Positions 17,151 to 25,238 of a DNA stretch of 52,641 nucleotides are shown piece by piece. The first letter of the stretch is position 1, and each line of letters starts with the position of its first letter. The stretch is taken from the NCBI GenBank assembly GCA_025963775.1, contig JAOQAD010000038.1, forward strand, positions 1 through 52,641, given 5' to 3'. The stretch is from Bacteroidota bacterium. Its GTDB lineage: Bacteria > Bacteroidota > Bacteroidia > 2-12-FULL-35-15. The notes beneath the pieces were generated by a model that had not been told where the DNA came from, did not search any database, and saw only the letters and a list, made by a program, of their open reading frames with translations. Both the position numbers and the translations under genes were made by a program.

Positions 17151-17984
17151 TTATAAAGCGATCTCTTCTTCCTTATCGTCGCTTTCCGCAGGTACATTTT
17201 CTTTCACAGTGGCTGTCATTCTCAGGGGGCTTGTCAGCGCAGAATAAAAGCCGGGAAAGAAAAATGCAATCAGGAACAGATCCAGGATCCCTTCCAGGAT
17301 AAACAGTGTATCCGGCATTTCTACCGGTGCAAACACCAGCCTGAACAATGTGTTATTGATAAACATATACGCTTCGAACGAAAATTCATTGAACAGCCAC
17401 AGTGCAATGAACAGCAGGAACATTTTATAGAACGTGAATTGAACCCTGCCGGGAGCAGCAAGCTTGCATACTGCATAGGAGAATATGATAAGCGGAACAT
17501 AGATCCTGCAATGGAACAGCAGGTAATAGAACCAGGTGGTGTAGGCTGATGAAGGAAGATTGTAAATGCCCAGGTTGATGAAATAATCGCCGATAGATGC
17601 TCCCCCGAGCGCCAAAATAAGCATCAGCAGATCCTCTGCTTTAATTGTCTGCAGCGCTCCCGCGAATGAGATCCGGGAGCCGGACGAATTAAAACGGATC
17701 ATGGAAAGCGAGAAAACGGACATAAAAAAAATAAAGACGATCTTGCAGAGATCGGTGAAGCTGTACACGGAAGCCGTGCTGAAACGGTAATAGAAAAAAC
17801 CGATCAGGCTGTTATGGCGCTGGCGCAGCGATACATCAAAGCTGGTATATTTCAGTAACAGGAGAGTGATGGCGGTGGCGCAGATCGTCCAGACCAGTGT
17901 AATCCCATACGTTTTACGGAATTGTTTTTCGTACGTATCAACAAAATCAGATAATTGTATTTTCAAAAACGCGGCTATGTTCAT
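17151..17984 (-). CDS. Multi-pass membrane protein of unknown function
   Basis: A 277-residue integral membrane protein with about six hydrophobic segments: residues near 28-46, 80-100, 122-142, 155-180, 190-215 and 230-250. The termini are polar and the tail is acidic (DDKEEEI). No catalytic or transport motif is recognisable. Its stop is 12 nt from that of the helicase, so the genes are convergent, and the TfoX-like gene lies 10 nt upstream on the same strand and probably shares the transcript. Confidence 0.7.
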   Translation of the reverse strand: MNIAAFLKIQLSDFVDTYEKQFRKTYGITLVWTICATAITLLLLKYTSFDVSLRQRHNSLIGFFYYRFSTASVYSFTDLCKIVFIFFMSVFSLSMIRFNSSGSRISFAGALQTIKAEDLLMLILALGGASIGDYFINLGIYNLPSSAYTTWFYYLLFHCRIYVPLIIFSYAVCKLAAPGRVQFTFYKMFLLFIALWLFNEFSFEAYMFINNTLFRLVFAPVEMPDTLFILEGILDLFLIAFFFPGFYSALTSPLRMTATVKENVPAESDDKEEEIAL

Positions 17985-17994
17985 AATTCCTGTT

Positions 17995-18312
17995 TTATTT
18001 TTTTAGTGCCCTTACATAATCCGTTGCTTTCACCGCAAGTGCTTTCCATTTCGCGGAATGTTTGCCGGAGAGCTGTACCCAGCCTTTCATCGGCCTGCCC
18101 ATCCCGCTGGGATCAAAGAGCTTTGCGCCGGATAATTTCATCGCTTCCTTTTCATCATCGGCGTCCAGCTTAAAGATCATGTATTCTTTCCAGAACATGG
18201 TGGATGCTTTTCCGTTCGGTGTTTTGGTGCACAATGCCCCGAACATTTTTCCTTCAGTCACATCGGGCAGCCCTGCCGCAATAGTGTGGAATAATTCTTC
18301 TGCTTTCGTCAT
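17995..18312 (-). CDS. TfoX/Sxy N-terminal domain-like protein
   Basis: A 105-residue protein resembling the TfoX N-terminal domain: GKMFGALCTKTPNGK near residue 21, MFWKEYMIFKLDADD, and a closing GMGRPMKGWVQL block. In gamma-proteobacteria TfoX/Sxy is a competence regulator, but stand-alone N-domain proteins in other phyla have no proven role, so competence should not be assumed here. The membrane-protein gene follows after 10 nt. Confidence 0.7.
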   Translation of the reverse strand: MTKAEELFHTIAAGLPDVTEGKMFGALCTKTPNGKASTMFWKEYMIFKLDADDEKEAMKLSGAKLFDPSGMGRPMKGWVQLSGKHSAKWKALAVKATDYVRALKK

Positions 18313-18430
18313 ACGATTTTGGTTGCTGAAACACGAATTTACGATTTATGAGGATTTAATTGCTCGCGGGGCCTTTATTTTTAGCTGGATCATTATTTGA
18401 AATAACAATTTGAACTAAATCGTAAACGTC

Positions 18431-18622
18431 ATGAACAGTACAGAATTAAAATTAAGAGGAAGCTGGAACGAAGTGAAGGGAAAGATCAAACAGGAGTACG
18501 CTGACCTCACGGATGATGATCTGAAGTATGAAGAAGGGAAAGATGATGAGCTGGTGGGAAGACTTCAGCAGAAGATCGGGAAAACAAAAGAGCAGGTGAT
18601 CGACTGGATCCAACGCTTGTAG
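18431..18622 (+). CDS. CsbD family stress-response protein
   Basis: A 63-residue CsbD-like protein: residues 7-30 ([21 protein letters not shown]) and the [21 protein letters not shown] segment are diagnostic. It is small, charged and predicted helical. CsbD proteins are abundant general-stress proteins (sigma-B regulated in Bacillus) of unknown mechanism. The gene stands alone and ends in a strong intrinsic terminator 19 nt after its stop. Confidence 0.92.
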   Translation: MNSTELKLRGSWNEVKGKIKQEYADLTDDDLKYEEGKDDELVGRLQQKIGKTKEQVIDWIQRL

Positions 18623-18641
18623 TCCCCGGTTTTTGGATAAG

Positions 18642-18685
18642 GACCGCCTTTACATTCTCAGGAATGTGAAGGCGGTCTTTTTTTT
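18642..18685 (+). terminator. Intrinsic terminator of the CsbD gene
   Basis: The 16-bp stem GACCGCCTTTACATTC pairs with GAATGTGAAGGCGGTC (one G-U pair) across a 4-nt loop and is followed by eight T residues. The loop and 3' half overlap the last codons of the opposing GT-C-like gene, whose stop is at 18658-18660. Confidence 0.9.
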
Positions 18686-19899
18686 ATGCGCTGAATAATA
18701 AAGCCGATAAGATACCAAACAGTAAGCAGGTACGAAAAAAGCCAGAGCGGGAAAGCACTGATGGTGAGCCTGTCGCCCTGGTAGGTGGAGATGCCGCTGC
18801 TTAACAGGATGTAATACGAGAGCAATAAGGGAATGAGCAGCACGATCATTTCGTTGATCCTCCTGCTGCGTGCAAGCAGGAACACTACAAGCAGGATGAG
18901 CGGAATAAAAATAAAATGAGATTGATAATAAAGATCATTCATGCCGGCCATAAAACCGATGTAGTGCTTGTTGCCGGTGTTGATGGGATAATCGAGGTAC
19001 TGCGGATAGCCGTTGCAGTTGTTTTTAAGGTTTGTTAAATACACTTCTTTGAAGTCCTGCGGATGACCGAGGATATAACTGTTTACCTGCTTTGGCTCAA
19101 ATTTGTTGACAGCAATCAGTGCGCTGTCCCTGCTGATCTTATTGATCGCAGCAAATCCATCTGCAAAAAAATAATCCCGAATGGTGATGTCGCCGATCAT
19201 CGAAACCCTGAACTGCCCGTATCTCATTTTCATGAAACTCTGCTGCAAAAGCATAGGCGAAAGCACCAGCAGCAGGGTGAACAGCTTTTTACTGAGCAGC
19301 CTGTATTGCTTAAAATAAAATAAAGGAAGCACGATGAAGACAATGACCAGCACAACAGGGTAGAAGAGAGGTTTGATCACGGTAAGAAGGACAAAGATCA
19401 GCAGCAACCTGTGAATGAAGCCCAGCTCATTTCTTCTTTCAATGGCATGTGAAATGAAATACAACAGGAAAGAGAGCAGCATGATCGTTGTGATCTCGGT
19501 GAGTGCATACAATGTAAGCGTGATGCAGCTGAGATTGAGCGCGAAAAGCAATGCCGCAATGAACGCGATGAAGCTGTTGGAAAGCTTCTTCAGTGAAAGA
19601 AATAAAAAGCTGGCTGCTGCAAGCCAGAACAAAAGCTGCAGGAACCATAAGCCGTAAGCGCCAAGGGTTTTGTAAGCAAGCGCCACGATCAGCGGGTAAA
19701 GAAAAGGGCGGATCGCAAGCGCATCGGTGCCGCTGAGCCGGGTTCCGAGATTGGCAACATCGAGGTAGGTGAGCGCATCGTTGGTGGAAAACATAATTTC
19801 CTTGCTGATGCTGATCGTGAGCCCGCTGAACGCAATAAAATAAGCAGCTATGAGAAGCAGATTAAGAATAAGAAGCTCTGTCCTCAGTGAAATTTTCAT
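18658..19899 (-). CDS. GT-C fold glycosyltransferase-like membrane protein
   Basis: A 413-residue membrane protein with about ten to eleven hydrophobic helices. The first extracytoplasmic loop carries STNDALTYLDVAN (acidic residue after the first helix) and then RPFLYPLIVALAYKTLG, the arrangement of GT39/ArnT-like GT-C glycosyltransferases that use lipid-linked sugars. A soluble stretch at about residues 225-310 is the expected periplasmic loop. Donor and acceptor are unknown. It begins 11 nt after the enoyl-CoA hydratase stop, so they may be co-transcribed. Its 3' end overlaps the CsbD terminator. Confidence 0.65.
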   Translation of the reverse strand: MKISLRTELLILNLLLIAAYFIAFSGLTISISKEIMFSTNDALTYLDVANLGTRLSGTDALAIRPFLYPLIVALAYKTLGAYGLWFLQLLFWLAAASFLFLSLKKLSNSFIAFIAALLFALNLSCITLTLYALTEITTIMLLSFLLYFISHAIERRNELGFIHRLLLIFVLLTVIKPLFYPVVLVIVFIVLPLFYFKQYRLLSKKLFTLLLVLSPMLLQQSFMKMRYGQFRVSMIGDITIRDYFFADGFAAINKISRDSALIAVNKFEPKQVNSYILGHPQDFKEVYLTNLKNNCNGYPQYLDYPINTGNKHYIGFMAGMNDLYYQSHFIFIPLILLVVFLLARSRRINEMIVLLIPLLLSYYILLSSGISTYQGDRLTISAFPLWLFSYLLTVWYLIGFIIQRIKKRPPSHS

Positions 19900-19910
19900 C
19901 TGCTCCCGGA

Positions 19911-20669
19911 CTATGCTTTGGCTTTGAACTTGTTGATGGCATTCACGGTGAATTCTGAAAGCACCAGCTTTCCGCTCATTTCAGCGCGTTCGATCAGCAA
20001 GGTATCCCAGTTCTCCGTTCCTTCCCAGAATATTTTTTTAAGCATCTCCATGGCTTCGGGATTCGATTTTGAAAGCTTGTCGGCAAGCACCGTAATTGCT
20101 GCATCCAGCTCTTCAGCTGTTTTATATACCTCGGCGTACAATCCTTTTTCTTTTGCCCACTGTGCGCTCTGCCATTCGGTGGCATTGATGGAAAGTGCAG
20201 TGAATGCCGCTGTGCCTACTTTGCGCTCCACTGCCGGCCCAACCACGAATGGCCCGATGCCGACTGCGAGCTCGCTCAGCTTCACTGCAGCAACATCAAC
20301 AGCCAGGGTATAATCTGCTGCGCTGGCAATGCCTACGCCGCCGCCCACCGCTTTTCCCTGCACGCGCGCGATCACAAACTTAGGAGCGGTTCGCATGGCG
20401 TTGATCACCATGGCGAAGCCGGAGAAGAATTTTTTTCCTGTCTCCAGGTCTTTGATCGAGATCAGCTCATCGAAAGAAGCGCCTGCACAAAATGCCTTAT
20501 CGCCTTCACTCTGCAGCACGATCACTCTTGCATTTGCATCTTTGCCTGTTTTTGTGATCTCCTCCGCCAGCTGGCGAAGCAATGCGCCCGGCATTGAATT
20601 GCTTTGCGGGTGAAAGAAAGTGATGGTAGCTATTCCGTTGGATACTTCTGATTTGATATGTCCGTCCAT
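19911..20669 (-). CDS. Enoyl-CoA hydratase/isomerase family protein
   Basis: A 252-residue crotonase-fold protein. The CoA-binding and oxyanion-hole segments are present: AFCAGASFDEL (about 60-70) and VQGKAVGGGVGIASAADYTLA (about 105-125). The usual first catalytic Glu is not obvious; KLSELAVGIGPFVVGP supplies an acidic residue at the second catalytic position. Substrates of the family range from crotonyl-CoA to methylglutaconyl-CoA and phenylacetyl-CoA-derived epoxides. Bacteroidota often have a paralogue with the paa genes, and paaZ lies 15 kb away, so a role in aromatic or branched-chain acyl-CoA breakdown is possible but not shown. Confidence 0.85.
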   Translation of the reverse strand: MDGHIKSEVSNGIATITFFHPQSNSMPGALLRQLAEEITKTGKDANARVIVLQSEGDKAFCAGASFDELISIKDLETGKKFFSGFAMVINAMRTAPKFVIARVQGKAVGGGVGIASAADYTLAVDVAAVKLSELAVGIGPFVVGPAVERKVGTAAFTALSINATEWQSAQWAKEKGLYAEVYKTAEELDAAITVLADKLSKSNPEAMEMLKKIFWEGTENWDTLLIERAEMSGKLVLSEFTVNAINKFKAKA

Positions 20670-20769
20670 GTGAGTTGGAGATTTAGTTGAATTGTTGAAT
20701 CAGGGATTTTTAAACGGGGTAAATTTAAACATAATATTCATGCTTTAGGAAGCATCGTGAAATTAGCCA

Positions 20770-21153
20770 TCAATTTAAATATAAGGCCGTGCAGTCTGCG
20801 CTTTGTAAAGTCTTTTTGGTTAGATTAAAACTTCCACCCAAAACTCTTGAAACGCTTTGATTGGAATACATCACAAAGTATCTGTCCGACCTGGCTTCCT
20901 TTGCGCTAATCTTAAAATGTCCATAAGAATCGGTTGTGGAAGAACCAACTTTGTAATTGTTGCATTGAGATCTTCCATTGTCGCCGGAACAAGCGCGTAA
21001 TTCGATAGTCACACCAGCAACAGGATCACCACCCAGAGAGTCGTAAACAACCCCTTCGTAAGTTAGTTTCGAAAAGGGTTTTTTAGTACAGCTGTTAAAC
21101 ATTATAGCTGTCGGCACACAGAGAAATAATATTATTTTAAAAATTGTCTGCAT
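20770..21153 (-). CDS. Small lipoprotein with carboxypeptidase-like regulatory domain
   Basis: About 127 residues. MQTIFKIILFLCVPTAIMFN followed by SC is a lipoprotein signal with the cysteine at residue 21. The mature part is one beta-sandwich: YEGVVYDSLGGDPVAGVTIE is the typical opening of a CarboxypepD_reg/DUF4480-like domain and TTDSYGHFKI its second half. Four cysteines in the domain (RACSGDNGRSQC and SADC) could form disulfides. The longer frame from 21219 is rejected because the signal peptide begins at 21153. It is the first gene of the A+T-richer island; the role is unknown, and it is likely outer-membrane anchored. Confidence 0.75.
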   Translation of the reverse strand: MQTIFKIILFLCVPTAIMFNSCTKKPFSKLTYEGVVYDSLGGDPVAGVTIELRACSGDNGRSQCNNYKVGSSTTDSYGHFKISAKEARSDRYFVMYSNQSVSRVLGGSFNLTKKTLQSADCTALYLN

Positions 21154-21690
21154 GAGATTATGGTTTGTGTCTGTGCTGAAATGCTCAAGCTCGAAATTGT
21201 GTCTAACGTCTGAACGCACACTGTAAATTTAAAGAAATAATGTTTATATCCGCACTTGCCCGCTATTGCTCCAGTGCGCTGTTATAAGTCGGGCGGTTGG
21301 CCTGGTTTTTCGGGTATAACTGCCGTGGCAGGAGCGGTCGCAGTTTAAGTTTTACAGAAGGGAAGGAGATTTTATTACTTGCATAATATGGGTTCGCAAA
21401 GTCAATATTTCGAATTTTTTAGGGACTATAAGTTGACTTAATGTTGGATACACAAATGGTCTTAACACATGAATTTAGTTGATTAACTCCCGTTATTTAT
21501 TCTTGGATTTACAACGTTATTATATTTTGAACCAAAGCGATAAGTAATACCCGTGCTTATATTAAAGAGATAACTGGTTGCTGTTTCTTTTCTGTGAAGC
21601 AATTGCTCATCTCTTGTTGCTCCATCTCTCTGTAGTGATATTTGATCATGAACTCATTCATAACTCAAAAAACAACTGAAATAAAGCCCT
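21154..21690. other. 537-nt gene-free interval in the accessory island
   Basis: No credible gene is present on either strand. Positions 21245-21345 are G+C-rich and partly palindromic (CGCACTTGCCCGC, GCGCTGTTATAAG, GTATAACTGCC, GGAGCGGTCGC), contrasting with A+T-rich flanks. Similar patches separate other genes in this island, and they may be recombination or cassette boundaries. The rest is A+T-rich sequence without a recognised signal. Confidence 0.5.
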
Positions 21691-22143
21691 TTATTGTTCA
21701 CATATTTCTTTCAACTTGTCGAGTGCTTTTGGGTAGGTTTGGTTCATATAATCTACAAAATCTTCTGTTGTGTCTAGCTCAACACTAACCGCAGAAATGC
21801 CATTGTTTTCATCAAAAGAATAGTTTTCAAATCCGCCAGCCCATTTTTCAACTTCTGGACCTTCGGTTATTTCTTTATCAGCTTTTAAAAGGCCATAGTG
21901 TCGAATTGAAACAAATCGGTTGGGAATGTTTTCTGCTATCTCAGAAACCATACCGCCCTTTTCTCCCTTCTCATCCATTCCAATAAAGAGGATTTTGTCG
22001 CCCTTATTCCAACTTCCCTCATAAGTGGATGTCGGGTTAAACAAGGAAGTCCATTGTTCATAAGTTGATTTATTGTTAATGCCAAGATCATAGACTTTAT
22101 TTACAGGTGCTTTGATTCTTACGTTGAATTGTATTTTTTTCAT
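21691..22143 (-). CDS. SRPBCC (START/Bet v1-like) domain protein
   Basis: A 150-residue single-domain SRPBCC protein, AHSA1-like: IQFNVRIKAPVNKVYDL (strand 1 and first helix), YEQWTSLFNPTSTYEGSWNKGD, then alternating strands (FVSIRHYG, FENYSFD, VSVELD) and a closing helix ALDKLKEICE. The fold forms a hydrophobic ligand pocket; ligands are not predictable. It follows the DUF1801 gene by 17 nt on the same strand. This pairing recurs in Bacteroidota, but its meaning is unknown to me. Confidence 0.85.
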   Translation of the reverse strand: MKKIQFNVRIKAPVNKVYDLGINNKSTYEQWTSLFNPTSTYEGSWNKGDKILFIGMDEKGEKGGMVSEIAENIPNRFVSIRHYGLLKADKEITEGPEVEKWAGGFENYSFDENNGISAVSVELDTTEDFVDYMNQTYPKALDKLKEICEQ

Positions 22144-22160
22144 AAGTATCTAATATTTGG

Positions 22161-22553
22161 TTAATATAATCTTTCTAGTTGTCCTTTTCTTTTCACTATG
22201 TTTTTATAATCCCATTGTATTTTTTTTGATTTAATCAGCCAACGTCTCAGGTCGTTGGTTTCAATTTCAGAAACATTATTGAAGAAAATAGAAGCATCTT
22301 TAAATTTCTTTCCTCTTACACTTAAATTGTCTTCGTCAAAGTCAGCACCGCTCCAGAACATTAGTCTTATTCCTTTTTTCTGTTTGCTGTAACCAACAAT
22401 GGGGTTGCCGTCTAAAAACCAAACAGGGTGAGAGTGCCAAATTTTACTTTCTGAATTGGTTAGTTTGCTGTCAATAATTGTCGCAAGTTCGTTGCAAATT
22501 TCTTTGTCGTCCGAAGTCTGTTTTTCGTTGTATGTTCTTATTTCTTCGTTCAT
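22161..22553 (-). CDS. DUF1801 (YdhG-like) domain protein
   Basis: A 130-residue protein with the DUF1801 pattern: a helix with a conserved IWHSHPVWFLDGNPIVGY strand pair, KQKKGIRLMFWSGADFDE, then the RRWLIKSKKI helix. The family has a small alpha/beta fold related to frataxin-like or YjbR-like proteins and no established function. It is probably co-transcribed with the SRPBCC gene 17 nt downstream. Codons are A+T-rich compared with the genes before position 20700. Confidence 0.82.
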   Translation of the reverse strand: MNEEIRTYNEKQTSDDKEICNELATIIDSKLTNSESKIWHSHPVWFLDGNPIVGYSKQKKGIRLMFWSGADFDEDNLSVRGKKFKDASIFFNNVSEIETNDLRRWLIKSKKIQWDYKNIVKRKGQLERLY

Positions 22554-22574
22554 TGTTGTCTTGTTTTACTGTTA

Positions 22575-22735
22575 TTTAATATAGCCTATAATGTTTCGCG
22601 GCCTGGCGATCGTGCGGGTTTTTAACTAAGATCACAATTGCGAAGCCTGTATTTCAAATTTGTCTTGCGGAGCAAAATCCCGCCTGGCGGTAAACCTCTG
22701 TTGAAACACTATTTTAATTTTGCGGTTCAGCACTT
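22575..22735. other. G+C-rich, partly palindromic spacer in the island
   Basis: The spacer holds CGCGGCCTGGCGATCGTGCG with a following GGGTTTTT, and 90 nt later AAAATCCCGCCTGGCGG. These read as imperfect inverse partners (GCGGGTTTTT against AAAATCCCGC). The spacer is much richer in G+C than the genes beside it. Confidence 0.4.
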
Positions 22736-22738
22736 TCG

Positions 22739-23253
22739 TTATTTCGGATTCATGATGCTTTTGAGAAGCTCTTCGTCTTCCTTCAATGCTTTATCCCTGT
22801 CCTCCAGATCTTGTTGAGTCAATTTTCTTTTCAATATTTTTTTTCCACTTTTCCATTCGTAAACTCCAGAATTCTCGCCTTCGTATTGCGTTTCTATGGC
22901 TCCGTCAGGGAGTCCCCCGGTATAAAGTTCCTTTTTTCCATTTTTCCAAATGTAAGTAGTTGTACCGTTTTCGCTGTATTCGTCTTCAATGATATTATCT
23001 GGTGTCGTAGCGTCAAGATTTATTGTTGTCCCGTTTTTTATGGTTTCAAAACCATTCTTAGAAACAAAAAGATATTCGCTGTTGGGCAATTGCTGCCAAT
23101 AGATTTTTCTATACAAAAGTGTATGGTAACTTTTGCTTTTGTCCCAAACTTCTATAGCAGCTAAATCACCCTTCGGGGTGTACCTTTTGTCGTGTCGTTA
23201 CTTTGTAAAACAAATGTCGACGCGCTTAATAATATGATCAAAATATGTTTCAT
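22739..23253 (-). pseudogene. Frameshifted secreted protein of unknown family
   Basis: An ATG at 23253 opens a signal-peptide-like sequence (MKHILIILLSASTFVLQS) that runs to DTTKG and then hits a stop. At the four-A run (minus strand; plus 23185-23188) the coherent reading moves to another frame, RYTPKGDLAAIEVWDKSK, and continues without interruption to 22739. The interval is 515 nt, so one extra base would give a 171-residue exported protein. The downstream half has repeated short segments, TTTYIWKNGKKELYTGG and SGVYEWKSGKKILKRK, like a MORN- or toxin-associated repeat. This is either a decayed gene, a sequencing error in a homopolymer, or less likely a frameshift used in expression. Confidence 0.65.
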
Positions 23254-23348
23254 TTTTGAGTTGTAATTTATCGTTAATATAATTTGCCTTGCGGGGCGAG
23301 GTGCTTACATGGCGTCAGACCTGTGTTAGCCGATGCTCTCAATTTCGA

Positions 23349-24050
23349 TCAGATAACATCAAAGTCGATGATTAAGCTGCAAATTTCTCCTTGTTCATTT
23401 ATTCCCCAATAAGAAGGATATACACCGTCACCGTATCCTGATTGAAACATTATTATATTTAGTTCTGGTTGATTAGGTAATGAAAAGTTTAGCCAGTCGC
23501 CAGCTTCATGCGGGTCAGTTGGATCGGAAGCATTTTTTTTGAATTCAGCAGCTAATAAGTCGTCGTATATGTTTCCTGTTGGATTATTTTTCATAAAGCT
23601 GTCATCAAATTCGTTGAAAAATTGTCTGGTCTTAACATCCATAAAACAGCCAAGTCCTGCGTCAACCGGAAATCCAAAAAAATCATTTTCATCTGTTAGC
23701 TCGTCAACATTTTGTTCATTGGTTGTCGTCATTTCAAATCTAACTGCTTTGGAATTTGAAAATTCAAGCTTTACGATTGCATATCGGTCGCCTGAACTTA
23801 GAGTTTTAGCAATACAAACAGTAACAGGATAGTTCCCCGGTTTAACACTTCTGTCAAACGGCTGGCTATTATGAAAATAAACCAAAGGGTCGCAGATAAT
23901 TAGTTGTCCCGTTGGAATAGCAACATTACCTAAAAACAAATGCGTCAATGCAGTACCATTAATCTCATTTCTTGTGAAATAGTCATTGTAGTCGCGTCGT
24001 GAAAGCTTTGGTTTTGTCTTTTTTTGAAATATTTTTTTAAGAAAGTTCAA
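23349..24050 (-). CDS. DUF4241 domain protein
   Basis: A 233-residue protein. Segments typical of DUF4241 are GNVAIPTGQLIICDPLVYFH, PFDRSVKPGNYPVTVCIA, GFPVDAGLGCFMD and a C-terminal SGYGDGVYPSYWGINEQGE. The family is a predicted beta-rich cytoplasmic protein frequent in immunity-gene and polymorphic-toxin neighbourhoods, without proven function. No ATG fits; the first plausible codon is TTG at 24050. It begins 15 nt after the stop of the HARE-HTH gene, suggesting one transcript. Composition is A+T-rich. Confidence 0.78.
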   Translation of the reverse strand: MNFLKKIFQKKTKPKLSRRDYNDYFTRNEINGTALTHLFLGNVAIPTGQLIICDPLVYFHNSQPFDRSVKPGNYPVTVCIAKTLSSGDRYAIVKLEFSNSKAVRFEMTTTNEQNVDELTDENDFFGFPVDAGLGCFMDVKTRQFFNEFDDSFMKNNPTGNIYDDLLAAEFKKNASDPTDPHEAGDWLNFSLPNQPELNIIMFQSGYGDGVYPSYWGINEQGEICSLIIDFDVI

Positions 24051-24065
24051 TGGTATTTTGGATAG

Positions 24066-25043
24066 TTACAGTTCTATTTCGAATTTTGGTATGTTTTTGT
24101 CAGCGCAATATTTTTCAATTTCCGTATCGTTAGTTAAATAGTCATCACAGAATTCGTTAAGTTCTTTTTCTGTTGATTTATAATAACGTTCTTCAGCTGT
24201 CATTAGCTTCTCTGTCTGTTCGATGAATTTTTCAAACTCTTTGTTGATTTTGCATAATTTATCTATAGTCTTAAAGTCTAAGTTTCGATATTTAGCTTGG
24301 AACAAAACATTGCTAAAAAAAGGGTTCGCTTGTAACTCTATTATTCCTATACCGAATGATTCGTTCAATCGTGCCATTTCTTCTCTGAGTCCATTGCTAA
24401 ATTCAAAAGCCACTAAATATCCATAATTTGCCCAACTGGAATTTGAAACTGCTTGGAAAAATGCTTTTTTAAGATCACTATCATTATTAATTTCTTTCTT
24501 TATTTCGTAAGAACTTAATTTGAATGTGTCAGTTCGATTTATTGATTTTAAAAGGCTTTGACTTGCTTTCGTCTGTAAGTTCATAAATTTGATCCCAACC
24601 ATATCCGGATGAGTCCAAATTTGATTATTGTCTTTACCATTAGATTGCTCGTGAAAAATTGTCTTGGAATAGACACCAGTAATTTTGAGATAACTACTTA
24701 AAAGTTTATGTAAGTCTCTTTCATCATACGTCTTAGTTTTATCAGGCTTTACTTTGGATGTAGATGAGATTTCTGTGGCTCCACTTAGAATATCAATTCC
24801 TATGTCTTGTTCGTTTTTGGTTAAATAATACGAATAAGTACCACCTTCTTGTTTTATACGCTTTACTCTTGTATCGCCTTTTCGAATAAAGTCACCCAAC
24901 AATGCAGATATTGTTGAGGCTGGAGTCTTAGCAGGCCCAAAGTCATAGTACCTTTTAGCTACAATATTATTGTAAATTTCTAAATAGTTTGTTAGTCCTT
25001 TGATGTCGTCCAAACTTTTCAAAATAGATTCTTTAATTGTCAT
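24066..25043 (-). CDS. HARE-HTH protein, candidate PD-(D/E)xK nuclease (COG2958/HrgA-like)
   Basis: A 325-residue protein. Residues 1-75 form an HB1/ASXL/restriction-endonuclease (HARE) winged helix: SILKSLDDIKGLTNYLEIYN, then ISALLGDFIRKGDTRVKRI and YSYYL. The central part contains WTHPDMVGIKFM and about 40 residues later SSYEIKKEI, an arrangement compatible with a PD-(D/E)xK nuclease core (Asp, then Glu-x-Lys). The C-terminus is helical and charged. COG2958 proteins such as HrgA of Helicobacter replace restriction genes in some strains, so a restriction-like or DNA-modification-linked role is plausible. No methyltransferase is adjacent. Catalysis is inferred from motif layout only. Confidence 0.62.
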   Translation of the reverse strand: MTIKESILKSLDDIKGLTNYLEIYNNIVAKRYYDFGPAKTPASTISALLGDFIRKGDTRVKRIKQEGGTYSYYLTKNEQDIGIDILSGATEISSTSKVKPDKTKTYDERDLHKLLSSYLKITGVYSKTIFHEQSNGKDNNQIWTHPDMVGIKFMNLQTKASQSLLKSINRTDTFKLSSYEIKKEINNDSDLKKAFFQAVSNSSWANYGYLVAFEFSNGLREEMARLNESFGIGIIELQANPFFSNVLFQAKYRNLDFKTIDKLCKINKEFEKFIEQTEKLMTAEERYYKSTEKELNEFCDDYLTNDTEIEKYCADKNIPKFEIEL

Positions 25044-25174
25044 CGTTTATGTTAATTTTAGTCGTGTGTGTGTCATATTCATTATCACAAATCTAATCAA
25101 TTTAAACAAAATCAAATTCAGTCCAAATTTGAAATACATCCACGCAATCAGACGGAAGCAAGCAACCAGGGCAT

Positions 25175-25204
25175 AAAAAAAGCACCTCGATCTCTCTCGG
25201 TGCT
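25175..25204 (-). terminator. Intrinsic terminator downstream of the 25239-25691 gene
   Basis: On the minus strand AGCACC, a 12-nt loop region and GGTGCT form a hairpin followed by a run of T residues. It lies about 35 nt past the stop of the 151-residue hypothetical gene. Confidence 0.8.
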
Positions 25205-25238
25205 CTTTAAAACTAATGTCTAACCCTTATTTTATACC

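Noticed and set aside
17995..18312. TfoX-like gene as evidence of natural competence
   Set aside because: Only the N-terminal domain is present and no com or pil gene is in the window, so a competence role cannot be supported.
21226..25060. A true integron
   Set aside because: There is no integrase gene and no spacer shows a clear attC consensus (GTTRRRY with its inverse), so only a cassette-like appearance is claimed.
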